In this document: in pieces, positions 8,320 to 17,866 of the stretch
Position numbering within the stretch: the first letter of the stretch is position 1
How the letters are laid out: every line of letters begins with the position of its first letter
NCBI GenBank assembly: GCA_021202275.1
Contig: JAJQDI010000018.1
Location: forward strand, 62,001-126,000
Length of the DNA stretch: 64,000 nt
Direction of reading: 5' to 3'
Source of the DNA: Bacteroides sp.
GTDB taxonomy: Bacteria; Bacteroidota; Bacteroidia; Bacteroidales; Bacteroidaceae
Notes under the pieces: model-generated
What the model was told of the DNA's origin: nothing
Seen by the model: only the letters and a program-made list of their open reading frames with translations
Database searches by the model: none
Made by a program: the position numbers and the translations under genes

Positions 8320-9671
8320 GGCTTGAAAAGGGTCATTTGGTTCGTTACTTCGTCATACTTCTGTTGCACGTAGCCCTCTTTCAGCAAAGCGAAAAGGACC
8401 ACTTTTGCTTTTTCGTAGAGTGCCTGTGTCTGAAAGGATCCTTCCCGGTGCGAAATAAGGTCTATCAACTCGCCCACTATGCGGTTGCTTTTGAAACGGG
8501 GCACGTGGTTACTGATATCTTCCAACTCCATAGATTCCAGCAACGCAAAAAGATTGCCCATTGTCTGCGGATCAAAATCATCACTAAACATCAATTGTCC
8601 CGTAGCCTGCAACAGTTCCTCTAGTTCGGCCAGTTGTTTGACGCACTTTTTCTTATTGGAATAAGCAAATAAAGCCATCTCTTCAAACTCCTTTTGTGCT
8701 TTTAGTTCCGGGAGGGGAATTTCGATTTTTTCCAGGTTATATAGGGGAAGATTGGACATACTATCCAGTGTGCCCGTCCTGTATTTCCTCACCAGCTTCC
8801 GGAAATTAGCATCATTCAGTAAGTAATGAAGATATATCCCGCTAACCTTTTGCTTGTCATAATCCAACCGGCAAATATCCCGTGGGAAAAGCAGATGGGA
8901 GACCTCCTCAAATACATAGGCAGTAGTGCCCACCAGCTTAGGCGTATTTTTCACTGCCATCAGCAGGTCTCCCTGACGGATCAGAAGATCCCTGTTCACC
9001 TGATCACGGGCTATAATATTCTTATGGTATTCCGGAAAAAATTCTCCCTTTGAAACAGCACTCTGAATCAGCAATCCAAACTCATCTACCCCCTGGCAAC
9101 ACCTATCCTCCGAAGCCGGATTCTTCCCTAACCGGAACGATACCACCTCACTCAGGCATACACGTCCGGGTATCTTTCTCTCTAATACCGGATCACCAAA
9201 ACATTCCAGGAAACAAGATCCGGGATATTCGGTCCATACCTCTATAAGCTCTTTTCTCTTCCTTATTAAACCCTGAATGGTTTCCAGTATAGCCACCACC
9301 TCAGCCTGTTTTTCCGGCACTCTGAAAGGGATTTCCAACTCCTCCAGGTAGGTGCGGTACTTCTTTGCCGACCTGAAAAATCCCTTTTCCAGTATATCCG
9401 TGTGGGTCAGGAAATAATAATAAATATAACGGATATCTGTCCTGTCCGGGTCTCTCAACCTGGCAAACACTCCTTCTTCCGGTATCTCATCCTTTAATAA
9501 AGTCACCACTCCTTTTTGCTTATTATTAAAGTAGAGGAGAGAACTTTTGTCCATCCATATCATAGACGGTAGTCCAAAAAGAGAACGGGGAAAGAGGTTG
9601 ATCTCATCCCTCCCGGGTTTGCCGGAACAGGAGTCAAAAGCAAGGAGATGTTTTAATTTGATTCTATCCAT
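8316..9671 (-). CDS. hsdS: Type I restriction-modification specificity subunit (HsdS-like)
   Basis: 451 residues. Two target-recognition units are arranged around helical spacers. The first (about 1-105) is short and ends with PFRVPEKQAEVVAILE and a coiled-coil-like spacer. The second (about 165-310) ends with IEIPLPELKAQKEFEEM and another spacer. A C-terminal extension of about 90 residues follows. The fold determines which DNA sequence the methylase modifies. The gene overlaps hsdM by 19 bases and the ATPase gene by 4 bases, so all four genes form one translation-coupled operon. No hsdR gene is seen anywhere in the window, which is unusual for an HsdM/HsdS pair. Confidence 0.85.
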   Translation of the reverse strand: MDRIKLKHLLAFDSCSGKPGRDEINLFPRSLFGLPSMIWMDKSSLLYFNNKQKGVVTLLKDEIPEEGVFARLRDPDRTDIRYIYYYFLTHTDILEKGFFRSAKKYRTYLEELEIPFRVPEKQAEVVAILETIQGLIRKRKELIEVWTEYPGSCFLECFGDPVLERKIPGRVCLSEVVSFRLGKNPASEDRCCQGVDEFGLLIQSAVSKGEFFPEYHKNIIARDQVNRDLLIRQGDLLMAVKNTPKLVGTTAYVFEEVSHLLFPRDICRLDYDKQKVSGIYLHYLLNDANFRKLVRKYRTGTLDSMSNLPLYNLEKIEIPLPELKAQKEFEEMALFAYSNKKKCVKQLAELEELLQATGQLMFSDDFDPQTMGNLFALLESMELEDISNHVPRFKSNRIVGELIDLISHREGSFQTQALYEKAKVVLFALLKEGYVQQKYDEVTNQMTLFKP

Positions 9672-11077
9672 GGCGCTATATTCCTCAGTTTTTGCAAATC
9701 TTCTACAATCTCCTGCTCCAGCCGTAAGATCTCATCCATCAACTGTCCGGGAGGTCTCAGGTGCTGTTTGATATACGGCTCCGTTCTGTAGAGCGTATAG
9801 CTAAGCTGCCATTTGTTTCTCTCAATCTCTTCAGAGGATACAAAAAAGGAAGTGTCGTCTTCGTCCTTCTCCCGGGATGGGTTTCGTTCCTGAAACATCT
9901 TCACCATCTCAGGCAATGGGTTTCCCTGCATACGCCGCCGGTTTGAATCCAACGAATAACCATCCGACTGAAGATCGGCAAACCAGACCGGATAAGGCTG
10001 TTCTATACTTTGGCGGCGAAAGATCAAAATAGCCGACTTGCCATTCGTATGGGGTCTGAAAATTCCGGACGGTAAAGAAACCACCGCCTCCAGTGTGTGC
10101 TCCCGTATGAGATACTCCCGGCATGCCACATACGAATTGGATTGATTGGTTAAGAAATTTTCCGGCATAATGACAACTGCACGTCCTTCTCCTGTCATCA
10201 GATTCTCAGAGATCTGTTCGATAAACAACACATCCGAATAGTGAGTATTAAACCGGGAGTCATGCCTCCTGAAATCTACCTTCAGCCCAAAAGGGGGATT
10301 TGCCAACACCAGGTCAAACTTCTCCAACGGCATACGGGCCAAAAAGTCATCTTTAGAGATAAGAGGTGTTTTTACCCCATTCAACAATAAATTATAAACG
10401 GCCAGGCAGTACAATTTCTCCGATCTTTCTATTCCCTGACTGGATGATAAGAAATCATAGCGCACATTCCCATCTATATCCGGATAGGGGAATCCGTCTT
10501 CATCTATGCCTCCCGAATGTTGTCTTGCCACCACATGCTCACCGGCAGTCAGCAGAAAACCACCCGTTCCGCAGGCAGGATCTAATATCCGGTCCTTTTT
10601 CTGTGGATCAGCCAGGGCAACCATCAGCTTTATAATGTGTCTGGGTAGCCAGACCTCGTTTTTAGTGTAACTCCAGTTTATTTTATGCAGGAAAAGATTC
10701 AGGATAAAACCTGCAGGGAGGAATCCGGTCCTATCCAACTCTTTCCGGTCGCTATCCATCTCACGGTATAAATCCATAAAAGATTTCAGCATAAAGGACA
10801 AAGCAGGGCTGCTGACTTTTAGTTCCGGATGAAGTCCATAAAACCGGAACCTGTCCCTCCACGAGTCCAGGATGCTCCGGACTTTCTCCTGATAGATACC
10901 GGGATGCTGAGAAAGGACCTCCTCCCAACCATACCTCTCAGAACGAAAACCCAGAAAACCTTCCCAGATCAGTAAAAGGCAGGCAATTTGCTCGACCGCT
11001 TCAAAATCAGACAACTCCTCCTTTTTAATCACATCCCATATCCTCCGGACAATATGATCTATTTTAGCGTTTTCCAT
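9653..11077 (-). CDS. hsdM: N6-adenine DNA methylase, type I modification subunit (HsdM-like)
   Basis: 474 residues. An HsdM N-terminal helical domain (about 1-130) is followed by the methylase fold with SAM-binding motif I DPACGTGG at 166-173 and catalytic motif IV NPPF at 260-263. It should methylate adenine at the site chosen by HsdS. It is the first gene of the operon running down to 5569. A TAAATTTG -7 box lies 25 bases upstream of its ATG. The methylase is about 50-100 residues shorter than some classical HsdM proteins. No lesion is seen, in contrast to the two effector genes downstream. Confidence 0.9.
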   Translation of the reverse strand: MENAKIDHIVRRIWDVIKKEELSDFEAVEQIACLLLIWEGFLGFRSERYGWEEVLSQHPGIYQEKVRSILDSWRDRFRFYGLHPELKVSSPALSFMLKSFMDLYREMDSDRKELDRTGFLPAGFILNLFLHKINWSYTKNEVWLPRHIIKLMVALADPQKKDRILDPACGTGGFLLTAGEHVVARQHSGGIDEDGFPYPDIDGNVRYDFLSSSQGIERSEKLYCLAVYNLLLNGVKTPLISKDDFLARMPLEKFDLVLANPPFGLKVDFRRHDSRFNTHYSDVLFIEQISENLMTGEGRAVVIMPENFLTNQSNSYVACREYLIREHTLEAVVSLPSGIFRPHTNGKSAILIFRRQSIEQPYPVWFADLQSDGYSLDSNRRRMQGNPLPEMVKMFQERNPSREKDEDDTSFFVSSEEIERNKWQLSYTLYRTEPYIKQHLRPPGQLMDEILRLEQEIVEDLQKLRNIAPWIESN

Positions 11078-11101
11078 ATAAGCACCGTTTTATTTCATTT
11101 A

Positions 11102-11109
11102 CAAATTTA
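11102..11109 (-). promoter_or_regulatory. Bacteroidetes-type -7 box upstream of hsdM operon
   Basis: TAAATTTG on the minus strand fits TAnnTTTG and lies 25 bases before the hsdM start. I see no well-spaced -33 TTTG element, so the assignment is tentative. Confidence 0.4.
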
Positions 11110-11202
11110 TCAATAACCTCCCAAAAAAGAAAACATCCAACTGATAAGTTGTCCGTATTTCCTCACCGGATCTGCAATGAAGGAAACAACCCCACTCCGC
11201 AA

Positions 11203-11254
11203 CGAAGTCCGGCGTAGCGTCCAGGGTTCGGCGTAGCATCATCGCTACATCGCC
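11203..11254. repeat. GTAGC palindromic repeat, short copy A3
   Basis: CGGCGTAGCGTCC is followed by GGCGTAGC-ATCATC-GCTACATCGCC, related to copies A1 and A2. It overlaps the last codons of the IS3-type orfA, whose final residues and stop (TAG at 11245-11247) are provided by the repeat. Confidence 0.6.
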
Positions 11255-11640
11255 TGAGCCCGCTTTTCCCGGTTTATTGTTTGGTGGCAGCTTTTTTTCG
11301 TACCGGGCGGGATCTGGAACATCTCCTCGGCAACATCGATCATTTCATCTAAAAAGTCGGCACACATCTTATCAGGTTTGAGCTCTAACTCCCGCTGAGC
11401 AAGAAGTGTTTTTAAACGCTCAATTTCTTTTTGCTGTTCGTCTTTGTCAGTCATAACCGGTTCTTTTATAAGACTATCAGGAGCAAAGATACGAATCCAG
11501 GAGCGAAGAAGACTGTAGTCGGACAAAGAATATTTACGACAAATACCACGTTTACTGATAGTACCAGAGAGAGCTTCCTGAACAACCATCATCTTAAAAT
11601 CATCACTGTAACGCTTGTGAGGAATACCTAATTGACTCAT
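11245..11640 (-). CDS. IS3-type transposase OrfA-like protein, solitary remnant
   Basis: 131 residues. An N-terminal helix-turn-helix (YSDDFKMMVVQEALSG... with KYSLSDYSLLRSW) is followed by a leucine-zipper-like helix (EIERLKTLLAQRELELK) and the ADFLDEMIDVAEEMF segment typical of IS3-family OrfA. No OrfB (DDE integrase) follows, and no terminal inverted repeats are apparent. This is a stranded first half of an insertion sequence at the end of the restriction operon. The C-terminus runs into a GTAGC repeat. It may be inactive or may act only as a DNA-binding relic. Confidence 0.7.
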   Translation of the reverse strand: MSQLGIPHKRYSDDFKMMVVQEALSGTISKRGICRKYSLSDYSLLRSWIRIFAPDSLIKEPVMTDKDEQQKEIERLKTLLAQRELELKPDKMCADFLDEMIDVAEEMFQIPPGTKKSCHQTINREKRAQAM

Positions 11641-12160
11641 AATTTAAACAGTTTTTAAGTCAGGAAGAAAACACGACATGAGTATATATCGCTATTCAAT
11701 TCCGAATATCCCGTCCATACATCATATAAAGACCGAAAAGATAAGAGACTTAAGTATCCACAGAGAATCTCCGTTTGTATTACATACAAATCAATTCATA
11801 GAAAATATCCGAACTTCAATCATACAGAAAAAAGGCATTTTATTATGACAGATAAAGAAAGCAGACAATCCTTCCTACCAAACAAGTTTTCAGGATATTT
11901 CAGGTAGCGGAGAAAAACAACAGATCTACCCTGAAAAGCAGTCTCAAAAACCGACTGACAGTCTCTATTTCCAGAACTTACATGTTGCATCGGAAAAGCC
12001 CCTTTTCGCAACAAATATCCGGAAAACCGATCCTTTCACTAATTCTTACAAGAGTGTTTTATAGCCTTTCAGCAGGGCATGGAAAAGGAAAAATGTATAT
12101 CTATCCGGAATTACTTTATTTTTTTGCAGAAAACAGAATAAAAAAGAATATTCTTGCAGA

Positions 12161-12222
12161 TAGAATGTGCATAGTTTAGTCATAGAGTGTGCATAGAAGA
12201 TCTATAGTCTATGCACACTCTA
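12161..12222. repeat. Three-site inverted/direct repeat, possible operator
   Basis: A perfect 15-bp inverted repeat, TAGAGTGTGCATAGA (12183-12197) and TCTATGCACACTCTA (12208-12222), is separated by 10 bases. A near copy, TAGAATGTGCATAG, stands in direct orientation at 12161-12174. It sits alone in the gene-free stretch 11641-12544, in which I see no convincing gene or other motif. It could be a regulator binding site or the relic of a mobile element end. Confidence 0.5.
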
Positions 12223-12544
12223 CAAAGAGACCATACACAGTTTATGTCTAAGTTATACAACCAAAGCGTTTTTTTGTAGTAAAAAGAGAATAAATCTTCC
12301 GGAAGCTATCCATTCCAAGCTATGTATTAAATTACAAAAACGCTCTTTATTCAGCAAAAGAGTATCTATTGCAAACCATAAACCCAAATCCAGCAACATC
12401 CTGCTACTGATTTCGACCTGAGACAAACATCGGACTGATCTCAAGCGTGTATTCCCTGCGTGATTCTGAATTCACAAAACAGCGGAGCGGAATAAGCCAA
12501 CCCTGACAGTCGTTTTTATCATTCTGTCATTTTGTAAACGGTGC

Positions 12545-13699
12545 TTATATCTTGATGTATATGCGTTTCCTGTAGAGTATATACCCTACCAGCCAGGTGA
12601 CGGAAACAAACAACAATGCATAGACGAAAGAGGCCGGATAGCTCCCCAGCAGCGGTTCGAGCCACCTGGCGTATATACAGTCTGTGACAGAACAGGAGGT
12701 ATCTCCGATACGGAGATAGGTGCTCTGCAACATAGTGGCCAGCACTCCCGCGAATACATAGATAAACAGCGGATTCACTCCAAAAGCCTCGAAGGGCCGG
12801 CACCAGGTCTGCTTTCCTTTTACATCAATGATCCATATCCATACAGCCAGTAGGGTGGAGGCCATGCCGCAGGTAATCAACACATAGGTGGGAGACCATA
12901 TCTTTTTGTTGACAGGGCAGCCGTAGCTCAACAGATACCCGGTAAAGGCAAGGAAAGCTCCGATAAGGAACAACCGCAGCATCCGCTGCGTATTGTCTTT
13001 GAGATCCATAAGCACCTTGCCGCAACAGAACCCGATCAGCACGTGGGCCACCGAAGGCAATGTGCTCAACACACCTTCGGGATCCAACCCAAACTCCACA
13101 AACATATGATCCGGGCCGAGTATCTTCTGATCTACGATAGCAAGTATGTTGTGGCTGTCGGCATCGAACCCGTGGCCGAAGAACAAAAGGAAAAAATAGC
13201 CCAGCAATATACCGATGATCAGACAGGGGATATACCGGTGCCTGACCCAGAGGGCGATCAGCGAAGCCGCTCCGTAGGTGAGTGCCAGGCGTTGCATCAC
13301 CCCCAGGATGCGCAGGTGTGCCAAGTTACTGACCGACTGCCCCAGCCTTTCCCACCCACCGAGGTCTGCGGCGGCCAGATTGTGCCAGGTGGCGAAGGAG
13401 ACAGAGAGCCAGGAGAGCCCCAGCCCGATCAGGAAGATGAGACAGGTGCGTCTGACTATCTTTCCCAGGGTAGAAGGGCTGTACGCGAAGTGATACTTGC
13501 ACAGCGAGATGTAGGTAGAGATCCCCATGATGTACATAAAGAACGGAAAGATCAGGTCCGTAGGGGTGAGCCCGTGCCAGACGGCGTGTTGCAGGGGAGC
13601 ATACATGCTCCCCCAACTACCGGGATTGTTTACTAAGATCATGCCTGCAATGGTGATACCACGCAGAACGTCCAACGATAGCAAGCGACTGGTTTTCAT
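12545..13699 (-). CDS. DUF5009/HGSNAT-like acyltransferase membrane protein
   Basis: 384 residues with about ten hydrophobic segments. The N-terminus LSLDVLRGITIAGMILVNNPG and the following HAVWHGLTPTDLIFPFFMYIMG are the signature of the DUF5009/heparan-alpha-glucosaminide N-acetyltransferase-like family (COG4299). Members are thought to move an acyl group across the inner membrane onto a sugar amine. The gene is 18 bases downstream of a GH20 hexosaminidase gene, as often seen in Bacteroidetes GlcNAc loci, so the substrate is probably an amino sugar released by the two GH20 enzymes. Last gene of the polysaccharide locus. Confidence 0.85.
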   Translation of the reverse strand: MKTSRLLSLDVLRGITIAGMILVNNPGSWGSMYAPLQHAVWHGLTPTDLIFPFFMYIMGISTYISLCKYHFAYSPSTLGKIVRRTCLIFLIGLGLSWLSVSFATWHNLAAADLGGWERLGQSVSNLAHLRILGVMQRLALTYGAASLIALWVRHRYIPCLIIGILLGYFFLLFFGHGFDADSHNILAIVDQKILGPDHMFVEFGLDPEGVLSTLPSVAHVLIGFCCGKVLMDLKDNTQRMLRLFLIGAFLAFTGYLLSYGCPVNKKIWSPTYVLITCGMASTLLAVWIWIIDVKGKQTWCRPFEAFGVNPLFIYVFAGVLATMLQSTYLRIGDTSCSVTDCIYARWLEPLLGSYPASFVYALLFVSVTWLVGYILYRKRIYIKI

Positions 13700-13717
13700 G
13701 ACAACAGGTTGTTTGGA

Positions 13718-15355
13718 TCAGTTCATAAAATCGGGCGTACGCGAGTAGAAACCGTTCTGTGTAAGCCACCCCAGGTGCCACGGCAAGCGGGTGGTAAAAC
13801 CTTCCCAATCGCGTTCGCTGCCCCAGGCCACTTCGGAGAATGCCTGTAAGGCGGGAAAGACATGCTGTCCGAACTTACGTTCGTTGGGGATCATCTCTGT
13901 CCAGACACAAGCCTGGAAACCGACCACATTGCTTTGCACCACTCCGGGAAACTGAGGTTCGAACTCAAATTCGTAGAGCGACTTCAGGTGCCTGTCGGAG
14001 GGAGTAGCGCTCAGGTAGAAACGTCCCCACTCCATAAACACGATCGGCAGGCCCTGCTGGGTGATCTTACCCGGCTGGTCTGCCAGCCAGTCGCGCCAGT
14101 AGGTATACAACAAATCCTGCGGATCGCGGGCAATAAAGGCATCGTCCCAGGCCATCACCTGCTTTCCTTTTTCACTCCTTACGTAATCGGCCATGTGCCT
14201 TACGAAGTAATTTTGCAGACCGTCTACATTCATCAGTCCCTTTTCCCGGATCAGCGCCTGGCAATGCGGGCATACTTTCCAGTTGTCCTTCTCTACTTCA
14301 TCTGCTCCGATATGGAAGTACCTGCCCGGAAACAGGTCGGCTACCTCGTCGATGATGTCGGTATAGAAAGAGTAGTTGTCTGTCTGTCCGGCACACACAG
14401 GCCAGGAGAACTCATCGCCCCAGCCGGCCTCACCCGTACAGGAGAGGAAGGGAAAAGCGCGTATGGCCGAGGAGAAATGCCCCGGCATATCTATTTCCGG
14501 GATCACCTCTATGCCTCTGGCGGTGGCATACGCTATGAGATCTTTGAGTTCGTCCCGGGTGTAGTAGCCACCGTATTCATTGTCGTTGCGGACAAAGCGG
14601 GAGTCTATCTCGTAAGTCCTGTCGGTATGGGCCAGTTCCATGCAGCGTTTGTCGTACTCGTCAAACTCGCGCCAGCCTCCGATGGTGGTGAGCTCGGGAT
14701 ATTTTCTGATCTCTACGCGCCACCCCTGATCGTCGTTGAGGTGGAGCTGGAGTTTGTTGATCTTGTAGAAGGAGAGACAGTCTACCACCTTTTTCAGGAA
14801 TTCCGGAGTGAACATGTGCCGGGAGACATCGAGGTGAAATCCGCGCCAGGTTTTCTGAGGGCTATCGGTCACCATCAGCATGGGTATGCTCCGGGTACCA
14901 TCGTCTGACACCTTGTGTTGCAAGACGATCTGCCGCAAGGTCTGCACCCCCCAGAGCAATCCTTCCTGGGTGCGGTAATAGAGGTTGCATCCGGTCTCAT
15001 CTACCTGGATGCGGTAACCCTCCTCGGGCAAGGTGTTGTCTGTGAAGACGCGTATAAAAGCCTGTTCGTTGGTGGCCTCGGCAGGGGCTCCGCCCATGAC
15101 TGCTGTCAGGCTCTCTTTCAACAGTGTGGCGGGCATACCGGTGAGGCCGGTGCTCACGGATACCTGCTGCGGAAAGGCTACGTTGCCGGCTCCGTGTATC
15201 AGTGTTTGCGGCAGCGGGATCACCGACACCCGCGAAAGCGGGAGCTGTCGGGGTAGGTTGTCGGCATTGTCTGCACAGGAAACTAAAGGAAACAATTGCG
15301 CTGTCAGAAGGATAAATAAACTTCTTACGACTGTGGATATATACGTAGGTTTCAT
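13718..15355 (-). CDS. GH20 beta-N-acetylhexosaminidase, lipoprotein
   Basis: 545 residues. The signal peptide ends in a lipobox (PLVSC, C27). A GH20 N-terminal alpha/beta domain lies at about 45-165, then the (beta/alpha)8 barrel begins with WRGFHLDVSRHMF. Conserved elements are LHLNDDQGWR at about 204-213, EIDMPGH near 287-293, and the catalytic pair D352-E353 in HIGADEVE. It should release terminal beta-GlcNAc or GalNAc. The ATG overlaps the stop of the larger GH20 gene (ATGA), so the pair is co-translated. Confidence 0.9.
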   Translation of the reverse strand: MKPTYISTVVRSLFILLTAQLFPLVSCADNADNLPRQLPLSRVSVIPLPQTLIHGAGNVAFPQQVSVSTGLTGMPATLLKESLTAVMGGAPAEATNEQAFIRVFTDNTLPEEGYRIQVDETGCNLYYRTQEGLLWGVQTLRQIVLQHKVSDDGTRSIPMLMVTDSPQKTWRGFHLDVSRHMFTPEFLKKVVDCLSFYKINKLQLHLNDDQGWRVEIRKYPELTTIGGWREFDEYDKRCMELAHTDRTYEIDSRFVRNDNEYGGYYTRDELKDLIAYATARGIEVIPEIDMPGHFSSAIRAFPFLSCTGEAGWGDEFSWPVCAGQTDNYSFYTDIIDEVADLFPGRYFHIGADEVEKDNWKVCPHCQALIREKGLMNVDGLQNYFVRHMADYVRSEKGKQVMAWDDAFIARDPQDLLYTYWRDWLADQPGKITQQGLPIVFMEWGRFYLSATPSDRHLKSLYEFEFEPQFPGVVQSNVVGFQACVWTEMIPNERKFGQHVFPALQAFSEVAWGSERDWEGFTTRLPWHLGWLTQNGFYSRTPDFMN

Positions 15356-17859
15356 AACGGTTGGTTTTGGGTGGTGAGGGTACTTGTCAGACTTTTCTTA
15401 TCTAAGTAGCAGACGCAGGCTTTGACCGTCCCACCGCTGAAAGGCACCGGCTTGGTCCACACCGGTGAAGCGGTGGTAGGCTCTGTTCCGTCTGTGGTAT
15501 AGTGGATCTGCGCCCCCCGGACAGAGGTATTGGCATACAGGAATTCACCGTCGGTCATCAGTCCGGGGTGGGGCAATCGGAAATGGATACCTATACTGTG
15601 CAGATAGGGCATCTCGCGGTCGCTGATGAGCGCGTAGAAACGCGAAAGATCTCTGTTGAATGCCTCTTCTTCCTGTTTTCCGCGCAACGCCTCCCAGGCA
15701 GGGTGCGCGTGCCAGCCCCGCTCTGTCAGGCCCAGTATTTTCGGGAAGTAATAGTACTGTACCATAGTGAAGTCCCGGATGGTTTCGGCAAACAGTTGCG
15801 CCTGTACGCCCCGGATCAAGGGTCGGTTTTCGGGCTTCAACGGTACCTTACCCCGCTCCACGCTATCGAGGTCCAGCGGATCGCCTGCGATATTGACGCG
15901 TGACGAGCGGTAGACAGAGAAGGGCAGCATGCTGAAGGCTTTCCGCTCGTCTACATACCCGCCCCAGGAGTGTCCCGGTTCGTCGTAGTGGGGACTGTAG
16001 GTCAGGTCCATGTAGAAGTTGTTCACATTGCAAAGGATCACCGGATAGCCTTTGTCTGCCAGGCGATAGGGGATGTCGTCTTCTCCCCACTCGGCCACCG
16101 TGTTCCAGCAATGAATGCCCGCGGCGTTGCGCAGCAATTGTGCCTCGGTATCGGGCCGGTTGTTCAGCGCCACCTCCTGCCATCCCTGGAAGGGGATGCC
16201 TTTCTCCCGCAGCAAAGCGGTCACCTGCGTGTAGAAGTATTCAAAGAGTTCGTGTGTATCTGTCATCCCTTTTTCCCGCATCAACTGCTTGCACAGCGGT
16301 GAGCCTTCCCACGCACCTGCGGGTACTTCGTCGCCACCGATATGAAGGGCCGACAGTTCCACCCCTGCCTCCGCATACATGGCCTGGATCTCACGGATCA
16401 CTTTTTCCATAAAGGCATAGACCGACGGGAGGGCCACACACATCACATTGTCTGTGTAGGACTGGGCAGATACATATACCGATGTGTCTTCCGTGTCACT
16501 GAGCAAGTACTCATACGCCTTCCGGTCGTCTTTGCCCTTGTATCTGTTGTACCGGGCCTTCATGGAGACAATGGCCGCACGGGCATGTCCGGGAGATTCA
16601 ATCTCCGGGATCACACGGACGTGCCGGGCCGCCGCGTACCTGAGTAGGTCTATAAACTCTTCCCGGCTGTAGTAGCCGTTGCCCGGCGTAGGCGCGTCCG
16701 GATCGTATCCGCCGTCGTAGCCGGGATAGAGATGGGCAGACTCGTCAAGTGTATGCCCTCTGCGGGAACCTACTTCCGTGAGTTCTTCCAGACCGGGGAT
16801 CTGTAGCCTCCACCCTTCATCGTCCGCGAAGTGGAAATGCAACACATTGATCTTGTAAGAAGCCATCACGTCGATCAGTCTTTTCAGATCCGAGACGGAG
16901 GTGAAGTTGCGGGCGATATCTACCATAAAGCCGCGGTAGTCCAGATCGGGATAGTCTGTGATGGAGACACACTTCAGTTCATCCGGGCGCTGACGCCCCT
17001 TCCATAGCGACAGCAGGGTCTGCGTGCCGTTGAATACCCCGTGAGGGGTAACCCCTTCTATCACGATCTGATCCGTATCTACCCGCAGACTGTACCACTC
17101 CTGGTGCACGGAAGTATCCGACAGCAGGTTGAGCCGGATGCTCACAGGAGCCACCTCAGACACCTCTATCCGGTAGAGCCGGGTGAGCTTTTCCTGCAAA
17201 ATGTGGGCTTCCCGGGAGAGTTCATTGCTATAGAGCAGGGAGACCTGCGTGGGAACGGTGAGCGCACCTTCCCGCTCCGTCCTATGTTTTACTGTGGGGA
17301 TGATCTCTGACTGTTCCCAGATAACCGATCCCGCACACAGGGCTTCGTTGCTGGCATAGAGGCGGGACAGGTGAGCGGCAGACAGTTTCTCCGCGTCGGG
17401 TCGCTGCCTCACGCACAGGTCTATCGCCACCGGCTTGTGTTCCCTGCCTGCTGTGGCAGAAACCCAGTAGCAGCCTTCGGGCTGTTGCGAAACGTTGGGG
17501 GTAGGGTGAGTTACCTGATAGCGGACCACTAAGGAGTCTCCCGGTCTCAGGGGAGTGTAGTGCTCCGTAGGAAAGATCCGGAAATAGTTGGCATGGATAA
17601 GCTCTATTCCGATCTTCCCGGAGGCTATGCTGTGAATATCCCGGGGCAGCTGCGAATAATAGATCGTCCACTCCCGGCCGATCTCTTGGCCGGAGATATT
17701 TTTGATGACAAAGGTATTGTCGTAGCACCGGGTCTGCGCGTCATATTCTCCGTCGTACCACGTCAGGGAGACGGGAACCGAAGTTCCCGCTCCCGCACAC
17801 GCGGTCAGAAAAAGAATCAACAGCAAGCCCAGTCCGTAATTCATGTGTCTGGTATTCAT
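15352..17859 (-). CDS. GH20 beta-N-acetylhexosaminidase with CHB_HEX-type accessory domains, lipoprotein
   Basis: I chose the ATG at 17859, which gives a compact lipoprotein signal peptide (LLLILFLTAC). An ATG at 17883, overlapping the upstream gene, is also possible. The frame open from GTG 17886 has 844 codons. In that numbering a chitobiase-type N-terminal beta-sandwich spans about 38-160, the GH20 N-domain 200-300, and the barrel 315-700 with the catalytic D519-E520 in LHIGGDEV. A C-terminal CHB_HEX_C-like segment carries IHYTTDGTEP. It likely acts on longer beta-linked N-acetylhexosamine glycans at the surface, complementing the second GH20. Confidence 0.9.
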   Translation of the reverse strand: MNTRHMNYGLGLLLILFLTACAGAGTSVPVSLTWYDGEYDAQTRCYDNTFVIKNISGQEIGREWTIYYSQLPRDIHSIASGKIGIELIHANYFRIFPTEHYTPLRPGDSLVVRYQVTHPTPNVSQQPEGCYWVSATAGREHKPVAIDLCVRQRPDAEKLSAAHLSRLYASNEALCAGSVIWEQSEIIPTVKHRTEREGALTVPTQVSLLYSNELSREAHILQEKLTRLYRIEVSEVAPVSIRLNLLSDTSVHQEWYSLRVDTDQIVIEGVTPHGVFNGTQTLLSLWKGRQRPDELKCVSITDYPDLDYRGFMVDIARNFTSVSDLKRLIDVMASYKINVLHFHFADDEGWRLQIPGLEELTEVGSRRGHTLDESAHLYPGYDGGYDPDAPTPGNGYYSREEFIDLLRYAAARHVRVIPEIESPGHARAAIVSMKARYNRYKGKDDRKAYEYLLSDTEDTSVYVSAQSYTDNVMCVALPSVYAFMEKVIREIQAMYAEAGVELSALHIGGDEVPAGAWEGSPLCKQLMREKGMTDTHELFEYFYTQVTALLREKGIPFQGWQEVALNNRPDTEAQLLRNAAGIHCWNTVAEWGEDDIPYRLADKGYPVILCNVNNFYMDLTYSPHYDEPGHSWGGYVDERKAFSMLPFSVYRSSRVNIAGDPLDLDSVERGKVPLKPENRPLIRGVQAQLFAETIRDFTMVQYYYFPKILGLTERGWHAHPAWEALRGKQEEEAFNRDLSRFYALISDREMPYLHSIGIHFRLPHPGLMTDGEFLYANTSVRGAQIHYTTDGTEPTTASPVWTKPVPFSGGTVKACVCYLDKKSLTSTLTTQNQPL

Positions 17860-17866
17860 TGTTGTT

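Noticed and set aside
5569..11640. A complete type I restriction system
   Set aside because: No HsdR-like helicase/nuclease gene is present on either side within the window; the effector genes are ATPase and HNH.
11245..11640. Active IS3 element
   Set aside because: Only the OrfA-like part is found; no OrfB and no terminal inverted repeats.
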